From Phycisphaerales bacterium (GTDB lineage: Bacteria; Planctomycetota; Phycisphaerae; Phycisphaerales; UBA1924): DNA of 64,000 nt. Both the position numbers and the translations under genes were made by a program. Below the pieces are notes generated by a model. The model was not told the origin of the DNA, did not search any database, and was given only the letters and a program-made list of their open reading frames with translations. The stretch lies in assembly GCA_029260265.1 (NCBI GenBank), contig JAJDDO010000033.1, positions 1 through 64,000 of the forward strand, written 5' to 3'. Shown in pieces: positions 44,357-54,328 of the stretch; positions within the stretch are counted from its first letter, which is position 1; every line of letters starts with the position of its first letter.

Positions 44357-47300
44357 TTATTCAGCGTCCGGTGATCGCTGCTCGTGATGCAGCATCGCCA
44401 GCTCCGGGTCCGGGATCCCCGGGTTCCCGCGTTCGATATCTGCCTGACCGGTCCAGATGATACGGACCATCTGTGTGATGTCATCAAGGATCATCAACAG
44501 GCTCGGAAGCACGAGCAGAATAATCACCGTCGCGCTCAAGAGCCCAAAGCTGATCGTGATCGCCATCGGGATCAAGAACTTGGCTTGGAAGCTCTGCTCG
44601 AGCATCATCGGAAGCAATCCAAGCACCGTGGTGATCGTTGTCAGCATGATCGCTCGGAACCGAGCCAGCCCGGTCAATCGACCGGCTTCATACACTCCAA
44701 GCCCCTCGCGCCGGCGCTCGTTGAAGAACTCCATAAAGATCAACGAATCGTTGACCACAATCCCGGCGAGCGCCACAAACCCGATCAACGATAAAAAGGT
44801 CAGCGAACTGCCCATCAACAGATGACCCCAGATCATCCCGATCGCTGCAAACGGAATGGCAGCCATCACCACCAACGGCTGCGTGAAGCTCCCGAACAAC
44901 CACGCCAAGATTACAAAGATCAACCCCGCGGCAACCGCCATACCGATCGGGATCGAGCCGAGCGAGTCGGCCGCGTCCTTCTGCCGCCCGCGTTGCACAA
45001 GCGAGACGCCGGGGATATCCGAGATCAGCTCGTGCATCATCGGTGTCACCTCGCCGGCGAGCGTCTCTGGATTCACAACCTCGCGGTGAACATCGGCCTG
45101 CACCGTAATCTGGCGCTTGCGATCGAGCCTGCGGATCGTCGCGAACGCCTGCCCCTCTTCGATCTTCGCCACCTCGCCCAATGGCACCGCGGCGCCCGAG
45201 GGCGTGAACACATACATCTGCTCGAGCCCGCTAAGCGATTTGCGAACACGATCCGGCATCATCACACGCACATCGATGTCTTCACGATCCCCCGCATAAG
45301 TGAATGCTTCGAGCCCGAACACCGCGCCCTGAATCTGCCTCCCGATATCCGCCCGGGTGAACCCGAGCTCGCTGGCACCATCGCGAAGGGTGAATCGGAT
45401 TTCTCGCATCCCGCGATCAGAATCATCCGCGATCCCGTACACACCCTTGAACTCGCCGAGCTTGCGTTTGATCCGAGTAACCGCTTCGTCGATCTGTTCG
45501 ATGGAATCGCCCACAACGGTAAAGGTCAACGCCGGCCCAGATGGACCGCCAGAGACCCCCTCCATCCGGATACTCTTGGCTTGCGGCGTCGGGCCAACGA
45601 TCTCGCGGATGGAATCCATCACATCGTTGCTGGTGCGATCTCGTGACTCCGCAGGTATCAGCTCAAGAATAATCTGTCCCAGATGCGACGATGACGCGCC
45701 GCCGCCTTGCCCCATCAGGTCCGACACCGCGCCGGCCATCGCGAAGGTCGAATCAACCTCACCCTGTTGGATGGCGGCAGCCTCGTACGCCCGCACCACC
45801 TTGTCTGTGAGCTCGGCCGGTGTCCCGATCGGCATCGTCACCGAGATGCTAATTGTCTCGGCGTCATCGGTCTCGAACAAAATAAAATCGAGCCGCCCAC
45901 CGACGATCATACCGATCGAAACGATGAACAGCCCAAACACCGCCGCGATGGTCACATACCGCATCCGCAGCGACACCGCGAGCAGCCGCCCGTACGCCGG
46001 GATAATTTTGCCATTGATAATGTTGTCACGCCATGCATCGTAACGATGCTCAACGCGCGCAAGCCACCATTCTTTCTTGTGAGCGCGTCTCTCCATGCCG
46101 CGCAGCGACGAAGCCATATGCACCGGCAGAATAAACAGCGACTCAATCAACGAGACACCGAGCGCAACGCCCACCACAATCGGCAGCACACTCATGAAAT
46201 CGCCCATCTCTCCGTTCATCAATGCCAAGGGCAGGAACGCGCAGATTGTAGTTAGCACCGTCGATACAACGGGCCAAGAAACCTGATCGGTCCCGCGCAC
46301 CGCTGCGACCAACGCGGGCTCGCCGCTCTCGTGTCGGCTGACGATATTCTCGGCGACCACAATGGCATCATCCACCAGAATACCGATCACGATAATCAGC
46401 CCGAACATCGTCAAGAAGTTCAACGAAACATCCAGCCACGCCATCACCGCGAGGGTGCCGAGCAAACTCACCACAAGCCCCATCGTCACCCAGAACGCAA
46501 TCCGCCAGTTCAGCAACAGCACAAGCGTACCGATCACGAGCAACCCGCCAAAGAGCGCATTGCGAAGCAGAAGCTCAAGCCGACCCTCGACAAACCGGGC
46601 GAGGTCTGTGGTGGTCATCAACTTCGCCGGCGGCGGCGAAACCCGGAACCGCTCCATCCCAAGCATGTACGCCTCAAACCTCGCACTCACCTGCGAGAGG
46701 TCAACAACCGCCTCACCCATGACGGGCTCTGAACCAGCCGGTGAACCTTCAGCCTTCCATTCCTGAATCGCCTTCTTGTGCTGTTTCTTAACCAGCGATT
46801 CTGCCTGCCCCTTGAGCATCGCCAGCTTGATCCGTTCGCCGGCTTTGTACTCGATTTCTTCGCCATTGCGTCCTGCGACATACGCCTTGACATAGGCCGC
46901 GATCTTGATTACATCTTGCTTGCCAACCTGAAAAACGGTCAGCGTCATCGTCGGCTCGCCCTCGTAGCGCGTCATCAGATCCGCATCAACAAATCCGCCG
47001 CTCACCCGAGCAACATCACCAACGCGCACAACCCCCCCGTCGCCCGAAGCCTTGACGACAATGTTGCGTACCTCATCTGCACGCTCGACGACCCCCATCG
47101 AACGCACCGAGATCGTGCTCGTCGCGGTCCGCACCGATCCGCCGGGCAGCTCGATCATCGCCGATCGGATCCGATCAGATATCATCGGCAGGCTCAGCCC
47201 GTGCTCGAGCATCCGCTCTGGCAATGCCTCCACGCGGAGCTCGTCGCCCCGAGCGCCACCGAGGCTGATATCCGTAATCTCATCAAGGAACAGCAGGTCT

Positions 47301-47776
47301 TCGCGCACCTGCTTAACAAACTTCTTCATGGTGCGCTCGTCGGTATCGCCGTAGAGCGCAACGATGATTGCTGGCATATTGGGCACAAGCTTGTCGACCG
47401 TAATCGTGTCCACCGCATCAGGAAGATCTTGTAACGCATCAATCTCACGCTTGACATCACTCACCGCACGATCAATCGGCACCCCCTCGTTGAACTTCAC
47501 CACGACCGAAGCCATGCCCTCTTGAACCGTCGAGGTAATCTCGTCAACATCCGTCAAGTCCGCGACCTTGTCCTCGATCTTCTTGGCCAACGCCGATTCG
47601 ACCTCTTCGGGCGCAGCCCCCGGGTAAGGCGCACTGATCGTGACCACCCGAGATTCAATGTACGGAAAGAACTCTCGACGCAGCGACATCCCGAATATAA
47701 TCCCCGCACCGATCAACGCGAACATGACCAGATTGGCAACGACATGCTTGCGGACACCAAACCCTGCGAGGCTCAT
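44357..47776 (-). CDS. RND-family efflux transporter, AcrB type
   Basis: 1139 residues, slightly longer than AcrB. Twelve membrane helices in two halves, each with a large periplasmic loop. The N-terminus (GVRKHVVANLVMFALIGAG, then FFPYIESRVVTISAPYPGAAPEEVE) is typical of the ACR_tran family. The proton-relay segment GILVDDAIVVAENIVSRHE keeps the adjacent Asp pair in helix 4, and the second half has GIVVNDSLIFMEFFNERR. An extra insertion (about 290-375, Lys-rich with QVSARFEAYML) sits before helix 2. It starts inside the last codons of the adaptor gene (ATGA), so the pair forms one pump. No outer membrane channel gene is adjacent. Substrate unknown. Confidence 0.95.
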   Translation of the reverse strand: MSLAGFGVRKHVVANLVMFALIGAGIIFGMSLRREFFPYIESRVVTISAPYPGAAPEEVESALAKKIEDKVADLTDVDEITSTVQEGMASVVVKFNEGVPIDRAVSDVKREIDALQDLPDAVDTITVDKLVPNMPAIIVALYGDTDERTMKKFVKQVREDLLFLDEITDISLGGARGDELRVEALPERMLEHGLSLPMISDRIRSAMIELPGGSVRTATSTISVRSMGVVERADEVRNIVVKASGDGGVVRVGDVARVSGGFVDADLMTRYEGEPTMTLTVFQVGKQDVIKIAAYVKAYVAGRNGEEIEYKAGERIKLAMLKGQAESLVKKQHKKAIQEWKAEGSPAGSEPVMGEAVVDLSQVSARFEAYMLGMERFRVSPPPAKLMTTTDLARFVEGRLELLLRNALFGGLLVIGTLVLLLNWRIAFWVTMGLVVSLLGTLAVMAWLDVSLNFLTMFGLIIVIGILVDDAIVVAENIVSRHESGEPALVAAVRGTDQVSWPVVSTVLTTICAFLPLALMNGEMGDFMSVLPIVVGVALGVSLIESLFILPVHMASSLRGMERRAHKKEWWLARVEHRYDAWRDNIINGKIIPAYGRLLAVSLRMRYVTIAAVFGLFIVSIGMIVGGRLDFILFETDDAETISISVTMPIGTPAELTDKVVRAYEAAAIQQGEVDSTFAMAGAVSDLMGQGGGASSSHLGQIILELIPAESRDRTSNDVMDSIREIVGPTPQAKSIRMEGVSGGPSGPALTFTVVGDSIEQIDEAVTRIKRKLGEFKGVYGIADDSDRGMREIRFTLRDGASELGFTRADIGRQIQGAVFGLEAFTYAGDREDIDVRVMMPDRVRKSLSGLEQMYVFTPSGAAVPLGEVAKIEEGQAFATIRRLDRKRQITVQADVHREVVNPETLAGEVTPMMHELISDIPGVSLVQRGRQKDAADSLGSIPIGMAVAAGLIFVILAWLFGSFTQPLVVMAAIPFAAIGMIWGHLLMGSSLTFLSLIGFVALAGIVVNDSLIFMEFFNERRREGLGVYEAGRLTGLARFRAIMLTTITTVLGLLPMMLEQSFQAKFLIPMAITISFGLLSATVIILLVLPSLLMILDDITQMVRIIWTGQADIERGNPGIPDPELAMLHHEQRSPDAE

Positions 47777-49176
47777 GGCGAACCCTCCGCATCTTCCCCG
47801 TCGCCCGCGTCACCCTGAACTACCACCCGCATCCCGACCTCGAGCTGATCGAGCAAGCTCAGCACCACCGCAACACCTGACTCGGGCTCGTGCCCAAGAT
47901 CAAGCGCAAGCCACTGGCTCTCGAGTGGATCTGCCCCTTCAAGCACGCCCTCAAATCCATACACCGAACGCACCGGCACACGATTGATACTCAACGATTC
48001 CTCGTCCCCATCGTCCTGAGCAACAAGCACAAAGCCGTCCTGCACCACCCGCCGAGGCACCACCATCCGACGATCCGGGTCCGGTGTCCGCACACGCCCG
48101 AGCACAAACTGCCCGGACAACAACCGCCCACGATCCGAGGCATCCTGGCTGACCTCGACAAACACCGTAATCGTCCGGCTCGAAGAATCCGCCTCGGGTG
48201 CTATCCGCACGATTCTGCCCGTCTGCACCGGTTCCGTGTCCGCGTCGCCGACCCAGAGCGAAACATCATCGCCGATCTTGACCCACGATGATGAAGACGC
48301 GGGCAGACGCAACGGCACCTCAAGCCGCGAGAGATCAACCACCCGCGCGACCACCATGCCATTGCCCGCCCAATCGCCCACCCGAAGGGCGACGCTGTTG
48401 AGCTCGCCGGCCAGCGGGCTGATTATTTTCGCCCGCGTCTGGTTTTCTTTGGCGATCCGCGCGTTGGCGCGTTGGGATGCGAGCTGCGCCATCAGCTGCG
48501 CCCGCCTTGACGGAATCAACTCGAGCTGCTGCTTGAGCCCGAGCTGCTCACGCTGGAGCCGGCGCAATGACTGAAGCTTGACATCGCGCTCTCCGGGCGA
48601 ACCGGCGCCCTGGGCGATCGCGTTTTCTGTCCTCTCGAGGTCTCGTTGGGCAGCACCGATCTCATCGCCCGCGTACTCAATCTGTGCGCCGATGCGTTCG
48701 CTCTCCACCGTTAGCCCGTCGATCTGGGCGAGCAACGAATCCGACGACTGCTTGGCCGCCTCGTAGGCATTGGCATAATCCGAATCATCCAGCTGCACGA
48801 TCAGATCGCCCGCACGTACCCGTTCGCCCGGTTCGATATCCGCGGGGCGTGCAACCACACGCCCCGAGACCTCCGCGACGATATCAGAAGCGATCATCGT
48901 CCGCACCGTTCCATAGCCCTCCCAAACACGATCAACATCGCGGTGCTCCGCGACCATCGCACGCACCACCAGCGGCGCGCCGTTGTCGATATTGCGTTCG
49001 CTGGTCACCTTGGTGCTTTTGAGAAACAAGAGAATCAGGACCGAAAAGAGGATGATCCCGAGAACCAGACCGATCCGCACCACGACGGCGAGCGTCTGCA
49101 CGCTGCCACCTCCACGCGAGGCCCGTTGAATGGACGGCTTGGAATCTGCACCTGCATCATGCGCTGTATCAGTCAC
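47773..49176 (-). CDS. RND efflux pump periplasmic adaptor (membrane fusion protein)
   Basis: 467 residues from the GTG at 49176, which has AAGGA seven bases upstream; a TTG six codons earlier is possible. After a 40-residue cytoplasmic part comes one membrane helix (VVVRIGLVLGIILFSVLILLFL) and the adaptor layout: lipoyl half VSGRVVARPADIEPGERVRAGDLIVQLDDSD, an alpha hairpin of about 120 residues rich in Q, E and R, the second lipoyl half ISPLAGELNSVALRVGDWAGNG, then a beta-barrel. In MacA-like adaptors the hairpin docks to the channel. It precedes the transporter with a four-base overlap. Confidence 0.93.
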   Translation of the reverse strand: MTDTAHDAGADSKPSIQRASRGGGSVQTLAVVVRIGLVLGIILFSVLILLFLKSTKVTSERNIDNGAPLVVRAMVAEHRDVDRVWEGYGTVRTMIASDIVAEVSGRVVARPADIEPGERVRAGDLIVQLDDSDYANAYEAAKQSSDSLLAQIDGLTVESERIGAQIEYAGDEIGAAQRDLERTENAIAQGAGSPGERDVKLQSLRRLQREQLGLKQQLELIPSRRAQLMAQLASQRANARIAKENQTRAKIISPLAGELNSVALRVGDWAGNGMVVARVVDLSRLEVPLRLPASSSSWVKIGDDVSLWVGDADTEPVQTGRIVRIAPEADSSSRTITVFVEVSQDASDRGRLLSGQFVLGRVRTPDPDRRMVVPRRVVQDGFVLVAQDDGDEESLSINRVPVRSVYGFEGVLEGADPLESQWLALDLGHEPESGVAVVLSLLDQLEVGMRVVVQGDAGDGEDAEGSP

Positions 49177-49311
49177 GGGTTCTTCCTTATTCAAACCGGC
49201 TGCAATGCTGGGTCGCGAACAGCTCAGAATCTGGATATTTAGTCAACGAAGATCATAGGCGATCAAAGCCAATACTGGCCGACTGCCCCCCCGTCTGCCG
49301 ATACGCAGGGG

Positions 49312-50379
49312 GTGATAAAATACCTCGGTTCAAAGCGTCTCCTCGTCGACAAGATCACAAGCTTGGTCGGACGCGCCTGTGAGCAAGATTCAACAATCTT
49401 GGATCTTTTCAGCGGCACCTCGCGCGTTGGGCACGCCCTCAAACGCGCCGGATTCCGCGTGCTCGCCAACGATCACAACGCCTATGCCCATACCCTCGCG
49501 GGCTGTTATATCCAGGCTGACGCCGAATCTGTGCTTGTCCGCGCCAAATCCATCATTGATGACCTCAACACCACCAAGCCTCAGCCGGGGTTTATCACCC
49601 ACAAATATTGTGAAGAATCCCGATTCTTCCACCCCGATAATGGCGCACGCATTGATGCCATCCGCGATCGGATCGACACGCTCGATCTTGACCCGGATCT
49701 TCGCGCCGTCATTCTCACGAGCCTGCTCGAAGCCGCAGATCGGGTAGATTCCACTACAGGTGTGCAGATGGCGTATCTCAAATCATGGGCACCACGCGCG
49801 CACAAACAGATGACCCTCCGTGTGCCTGATGTTTTGCCCGCGGTGCCCACCGGGCGATGCCAGGCGCACCAACTCGAAGCGATCGACGCGGCCAAAAAAC
49901 TCACCGGCGATGTCGCCTACCTCGACCCACCCTACAACCAGCACTCCTACCTCGGGAACTACCACCTCTGGGAAACCATCGTTAACTGGGATCGCCCGCC
50001 CACCTACGGCATCGCCTGCAAGCGCACCGAATGCCAACAACGCAAATCCGATTTCAACTCCAAACCCCGCATCGAGCCCGCCCTCCGTGCGGTCATCCAA
50101 TCGCTCGATGTCGACACCATCGTCCTCTCGTTTAGCGACGAGGGGTACCTCACCCGCGATCAGATCATCCACATGCTCAGCGCACGCGGACGCGTTGCGG
50201 TCATCGAGAACGATCACCCAAGGTATGTCGGATGCAAGATTGGCATCCACAACCAGAGCGGCAAAAAGGTCGGCACCGTCGGCAAGACCCGCAACAAAGA
50301 ACTCTTCTTCGTCGCAGGCACCGGCGCCGAGCAGCTGGGCGAAAAGAAAAAGGACCGTCAAACGACGATCCTCGCGTAA
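49312..50379 (+). CDS. Orphan D12-class adenine-specific DNA methyltransferase
   Basis: 355 residues, GTG start at 49312 with no clear ribosome site; the conserved MIKYLGSKR begins at it. Motifs follow the D12 (alpha) order: IKYLGSKR, SAM-binding ILDLFSGTSRVGHALKRAGF, a helical recognition part and the catalytic DPPY in VAYLDPPYNQHSY, followed by GNYHLWETIVNWD. The protein methylates the N6 of adenine in DNA. No restriction endonuclease or specificity gene is next to it, so it looks solitary, possibly a regulatory methylase. The recognition site cannot be read from sequence. It converges with ilvE, with 21 bases between stops. Confidence 0.88.
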   Translation: MIKYLGSKRLLVDKITSLVGRACEQDSTILDLFSGTSRVGHALKRAGFRVLANDHNAYAHTLAGCYIQADAESVLVRAKSIIDDLNTTKPQPGFITHKYCEESRFFHPDNGARIDAIRDRIDTLDLDPDLRAVILTSLLEAADRVDSTTGVQMAYLKSWAPRAHKQMTLRVPDVLPAVPTGRCQAHQLEAIDAAKKLTGDVAYLDPPYNQHSYLGNYHLWETIVNWDRPPTYGIACKRTECQQRKSDFNSKPRIEPALRAVIQSLDVDTIVLSFSDEGYLTRDQIIHMLSARGRVAVIENDHPRYVGCKIGIHNQSGKKVGTVGKTRNKELFFVAGTGAEQLGEKKKDRQTTILA

Positions 50380-50400
50380 ACTCGCCTATTGAAGGCTCAA

Positions 50401-51405
50401 TCAGTCTTCGGGCACATGGTCGCTCGTCACGATCTCGCGGAACTTACGCCGCAGTGCATTGGTAATCGGCCCCTCGCCCTCGCTGATCTTGTGCGTCGCC
50501 CGCACTTCGAGATTGTCATGCTCGATGACTTCACGCACCGCGATAATCTCCGCCGCCGAACCGGTCAAGAACACCTCGTCAGCCTCAAAGATCTCGTCGA
50601 TCGAGAAGAACTTCTCGGTGCACTCGTACCCGAGCATCGGGCACAACTCGTCCCTGACAAACTTGCGTGTAATACCCTGCAAAATACCGGCTTCTGAGGG
50701 CGGCGTGAACAGCTTGCCGTCCTTGATCACAAAGATATTGTCACCCGAACCCTCGGCAACCTGACCATCGGTGTTGAGCATGATGCACTCAAGCAGTTGA
50801 TCACCCGACTCGGTGATCCCCATCTTCTTGCTCAGGTGGATCGCTTCGCACTTGGCCATGATGTTGTTGAGGTAGTTGAGCGTCTTGACCCGAGGATCCA
50901 GACACGCGATCGGTGTCTTGGGACGGTTGGCAAGCACCACACGCATCCCGGATTCGTACATCTCTGGCGCGAACAGCGTGATCGTGTCCGCGATACAAAT
51001 CACCCCGGCCTTGGGGCACTGGTACGGATTGAGCCCGAGCGAGCCCTCGCCACGCGTCACGACCAGACGGATGTACCCATTGACAATCCCGTTGGCTTCG
51101 ATGCACTGACGCTGCACCGCGATCATCTCTGCACGCGACATCCCGATATCGAGAAAAATCTGGTCCGCACATTCATACAAGCGATCCATGTGCTGTTCGC
51201 ATTTGAAAATCTTGCCGTTGTAGACCCGGATACCCTCGAAGATCCCGTCGCCATAGAGCAGCCCATGGTCGAATACCGATACGCTGGCTTCGGCCTTGGG
51301 GACCAACTCGCCATTCACCCAGACATAAGGGCGTTTTGCCTCGTCAATGGGCATCGTTGGGAGAGACGCGGTATCGGTGTTTGGCTGACTAGTCATCGAG
51401 CTCAT
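50401..51405 (-). CDS. ilvE: Branched-chain amino acid aminotransferase
   Basis: 334 residues from the ATG at 51405, with GGAGG five bases upstream. It transfers the amino group between glutamate and branched-chain keto acids. The fold-type IV features are present: VFDHGLLYGDGIFEGIR, the RLVVTRGEGSLG and the PLP Lys in DPRVKTLNYLNNIMAKCEA. Later GQVAEGSGDNIFVIKDG and EVFLTGSAAEIIAVREV also match. The latter are typical of IlvE, though D-amino acid transaminases and 4-amino-4-deoxychorismate lyases share the fold. Confidence 0.93.
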   Translation of the reverse strand: MSSMTSQPNTDTASLPTMPIDEAKRPYVWVNGELVPKAEASVSVFDHGLLYGDGIFEGIRVYNGKIFKCEQHMDRLYECADQIFLDIGMSRAEMIAVQRQCIEANGIVNGYIRLVVTRGEGSLGLNPYQCPKAGVICIADTITLFAPEMYESGMRVVLANRPKTPIACLDPRVKTLNYLNNIMAKCEAIHLSKKMGITESGDQLLECIMLNTDGQVAEGSGDNIFVIKDGKLFTPPSEAGILQGITRKFVRDELCPMLGYECTEKFFSIDEIFEADEVFLTGSAAEIIAVREVIEHDNLEVRATHKISEGEGPITNALRRKFREIVTSDHVPED

Positions 51406-51537
51406 CAATGCCTCCGTGGAGCTATGGGTCGTCTGGGTTACGCCCGAGCAGGATCAACCCGCTTGGTATTGAGTATAGGTAAGAATCGGTTCCAAAGTTC
51501 AGCTCATTGAGCCAACACGCCAAAACTTGCCCGTACA

Positions 51538-51543
51538 TTATAC
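51538..51543 (-). promoter_or_regulatory. Possible -10 element of ilvE
   Basis: A perfect TATAAT on the minus strand, 132 bases before the ilvE ATG. The -35 region (GTGCAA, 17 bases upstream) is a weak match. It implies a leader of about 125 bases, in which no clear structure was found. Confidence 0.4.
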
Positions 51544-51615
51544 AAACAATATCTGGAAATTGCACGATGTTGCACCGATTTGGTCCGAAATGTGGCCCAT
51601 CGACACCGATCGTGC

Positions 51616-53721
51616 TCAGGACCTGATCTCGGCCTTCAGATCTGAAATCGCCCTCGAAGCCAGCTGATCCATCTGGGGATCGACCTCTTCATGGCGGAGT
51701 GTCCGCTCATCATCTCGGAATCGCATCCGAAGCGTGACCGACTTCTTCCCATCCTCGATCTGCTTCCCACGGAAGACCCCAACCATCGAGTGCCCAACGC
51801 AGCGGTCGAGATCACACGCCTCAACCACACCCTCGACCTGATCCCACCTGATCGATTCATCAACGATCAGCGACAAATCTCGCTCGATGCCCGGGAACTG
51901 GGGCAGCAGCTCGGCATTGGATCTCGGCGGGTAGGCATCAATCATCTCGGCGAGCACCAACTCACACCCAACCGCTGGCGCATCGAGCCCGATCGCCTGC
52001 ATCGCCTGCCCAGAAATCAACCCGAACGATCCGATCTCAATCACCGAGCCTTGGGACTCGACGCTCACTGTCGCGTGCGCGTCGGCGTCAAACCCGCCGT
52101 GCGTGGGCTTTGCCGGGGCGACGATCACACGGGCAGAGCCCCCAAAGGTCGCGTTGACAGCTGAATCGATTACGCCTCGCATCACGCGCAGGGCGTGCTG
52201 AATCTCATCGTGCTTTGGTTTTTTCCCTGCATAATCAACATCCATCAGCATCGCAAGCTTCTGCTGCTCGATCGAATCCCTTGTCCCCGCGCGCTGTGCA
52301 AAGGTGGACGCGACCTCGAACACACGGATTCCGCCCGCCACGCTCGCCCGTGCATGCTGATTGCCCACCCGGCACTTGAGAAGCCCGAGCAGCACGCTCG
52401 GGCGAAGGGTCGGCTCGCTCTTCCGCCGATTGTCATCGACCGCGACCAGTTCCAGATCACGCCCACAGAACATCGCCCCGAGCTTGGGGCTGGTGAACGA
52501 ATAGGTAATCGTCTCAAAGAAACCCATCGAGGTCATCACACCACCGATTGCCTGCATCGCTTTCTCGCTCGGCTGCGGCGGCTTAGCGGTCACCGGCAAG
52601 GTCGCCTTCATCGGAACCGCACCGAGTGAACGTGCACGGGCGACCTCTTCGATCAGATCAATCTCCCGAGAAACATCGTGGCTGCGGTGCGGCGGCACCA
52701 CGCTCTCGATCAGATCATCTCCCACCAGCGTGCTCGAAAACGAGAGCGCGTTGAGCAGTTCCACCATCTCTTCGCCGCTGGTCTGAACCCCGAGCACCAG
52801 CGCACACCGCGAGGGGCGTATTTTAATTGTTGCCTGCTCCGGTGTCGATCCACCCTCACTGAGCACGCCGGCGCACAACGAACCGCCCGAAACCTCGCAG
52901 AGCAACTGCACCCCGCGCCTCGAGGCGTAATCGATCGAACGCGGGTCAATCCCTCGCTCGAATCGGTATGCCGCATCGGTGCGGATCTGCAGCCTGCGTC
53001 CGGTGTTGCGGATCGTCATCACATCCCAGGTCGCCATCTCGAACACCACCGTCCTCGTGCCCTCGTCGACCTGCGAATCGTGCCCGCCGATGATCCCCGC
53101 GAGCGATTGCGGGCGCTCGGCGTCAGCAACCACCAGATCCGTCGGGTGGAGCTTGTGCTCGCCCGCGTACAGCGTTTTGACCCGCTCGCCCTCCTCGGCG
53201 TACCGCACAACCAACTCGCCGCCGGCCAGCTTGTCGTAATCAAACACATGGCATGGATTGCCGAGCTCAAGCGTAATGAAGTTGGTGATATCCACCACAT
53301 TGTTGATCGAACGCTGACCGAGCGATTCGATCGCTCTTCGCAACCAATCCGGCGACGCCCCGACCTTGACCCCCGTGATCACCCGAGCGGTAAACAGCGG
53401 GCAAACATCAGGCACCCGATTGTCGAGCTTGAGGTATTTCTCGATCGGTTCACCCGTTGGCGGGTCATTGAGTTCAGGCATCACCAGTGTGCGTCGGGTA
53501 TTGCCGTACCGGGCCGCAGCGATCTCGCGGGCGACTCCGACATGCCCGAGGCAATCACCACGGTTGCTGGTGACCTCGACATCGAGCACCTGATCACCGT
53601 CAACGCCGGGCTTGTGCTCCTCGATGGGCATCCCGGCCTCGGTGAGGATCATGTCCGCCTGCTCGGCGGTCACATCGGCGGGGGAAAGGTACTGATTGAG
53701 CCACTGTAAACTGATATCCAT
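51616..53721 (-). CDS. pheT: Phenylalanyl-tRNA synthetase beta subunit
   Basis: 701 residues. PheT forms the alpha2-beta2 enzyme with PheS and carries editing. The N-terminal MDISLQWLNQYLSPADV, the VTSNRGDCLGHVGVAREIAA, the B3/B4 editing region with VVDITNFITLELGNPCHVFDYDKL and GIIGGHDSQVDEGT, and the C-terminal anticodon-binding domain (FPGIERDLSLIVDE and KSVTLRMRFRDDERTL) are complete. The N-terminal OB-fold EMAP part of about 100 residues found in longer chains is missing, giving the shorter form. pheS is not beside it: the next genes are ilvE and a lipoprotein. Confidence 0.95.
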   Translation of the reverse strand: MDISLQWLNQYLSPADVTAEQADMILTEAGMPIEEHKPGVDGDQVLDVEVTSNRGDCLGHVGVAREIAAARYGNTRRTLVMPELNDPPTGEPIEKYLKLDNRVPDVCPLFTARVITGVKVGASPDWLRRAIESLGQRSINNVVDITNFITLELGNPCHVFDYDKLAGGELVVRYAEEGERVKTLYAGEHKLHPTDLVVADAERPQSLAGIIGGHDSQVDEGTRTVVFEMATWDVMTIRNTGRRLQIRTDAAYRFERGIDPRSIDYASRRGVQLLCEVSGGSLCAGVLSEGGSTPEQATIKIRPSRCALVLGVQTSGEEMVELLNALSFSSTLVGDDLIESVVPPHRSHDVSREIDLIEEVARARSLGAVPMKATLPVTAKPPQPSEKAMQAIGGVMTSMGFFETITYSFTSPKLGAMFCGRDLELVAVDDNRRKSEPTLRPSVLLGLLKCRVGNQHARASVAGGIRVFEVASTFAQRAGTRDSIEQQKLAMLMDVDYAGKKPKHDEIQHALRVMRGVIDSAVNATFGGSARVIVAPAKPTHGGFDADAHATVSVESQGSVIEIGSFGLISGQAMQAIGLDAPAVGCELVLAEMIDAYPPRSNAELLPQFPGIERDLSLIVDESIRWDQVEGVVEACDLDRCVGHSMVGVFRGKQIEDGKKSVTLRMRFRDDERTLRHEEVDPQMDQLASRAISDLKAEIRS

Positions 53722-53763
53722 AAGGCTCTACCATAGGAGCCTGCCCCAACCGGATACACTCCA

Positions 53764-54288
53764 ATGATGACGCTTTCACGAACCATCTCGATCCTCCTGC
53801 TCTCGGTGCTCACAATCCTCAGCGGATGCGCCGCTTCTCCTGCCCTCTCGATGCCCGACGCTGCCCCCGCGGACTTTGTTCTCGCCGTCACGGTCTACGC
53901 CCAAAACGCCGATGCCAATCCCCGTCCCACCGCGATGGTCCCCGCGAGGTACATCCTCGAGACCGACGCGACCCTTCGCGTCTCGGTCGGGCCCGGATCA
54001 TCCGCGAGCAGCTTCCCGCGTCCGATGCGGAATCTGAACACCGTTCAACTTGAACGATGCTGGCAACTGGTGCGGGCGATCGGGCTCGATCAGCAAACCC
54101 TTGACGAAGCCATCCGCCCGGTGTCGAGCCCGGAAATCTACTCTCCCAGCGATGAGCACGAGGTGGTCTACCTGCTCGAGATCAGATCACTCAACACCCA
54201 GCACGCCTACGAAATCAATCCCGGCAACCCTGGCGCGCGTGCACTGGTCGAACACCTCGCAAGCCTTGGATGGCTCAGGGCTGATTAA
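53764..54288 (+). CDS. Lipoprotein of unknown function
   Basis: 174 residues; a second ATG one codon later is possible. The signal sequence ends in a lipobox ILSGC (Cys21), so the mature protein is anchored in the membrane. The ectodomain (about 30-174) is compact and soluble, with a central VLAVTVYAQNADANPRPTAMVPARYIL segment and a C-terminal NPGARALVEHLASLGWLRAD. No known motif is visible. It is divergent from pheT with 42 bases between starts, and 40 bases separate its stop from the Hsp70 gene that follows on the same strand. Confidence 0.75.
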   Translation: MMTLSRTISILLLSVLTILSGCAASPALSMPDAAPADFVLAVTVYAQNADANPRPTAMVPARYILETDATLRVSVGPGSSASSFPRPMRNLNTVQLERCWQLVRAIGLDQQTLDEAIRPVSSPEIYSPSDEHEVVYLLEIRSLNTQHAYEINPGNPGARALVEHLASLGWLRAD

Positions 54289-54328
54289 GAATACACTCCG
54301 ACCCAAGAACCCCCTACCCTTCCTTTCT

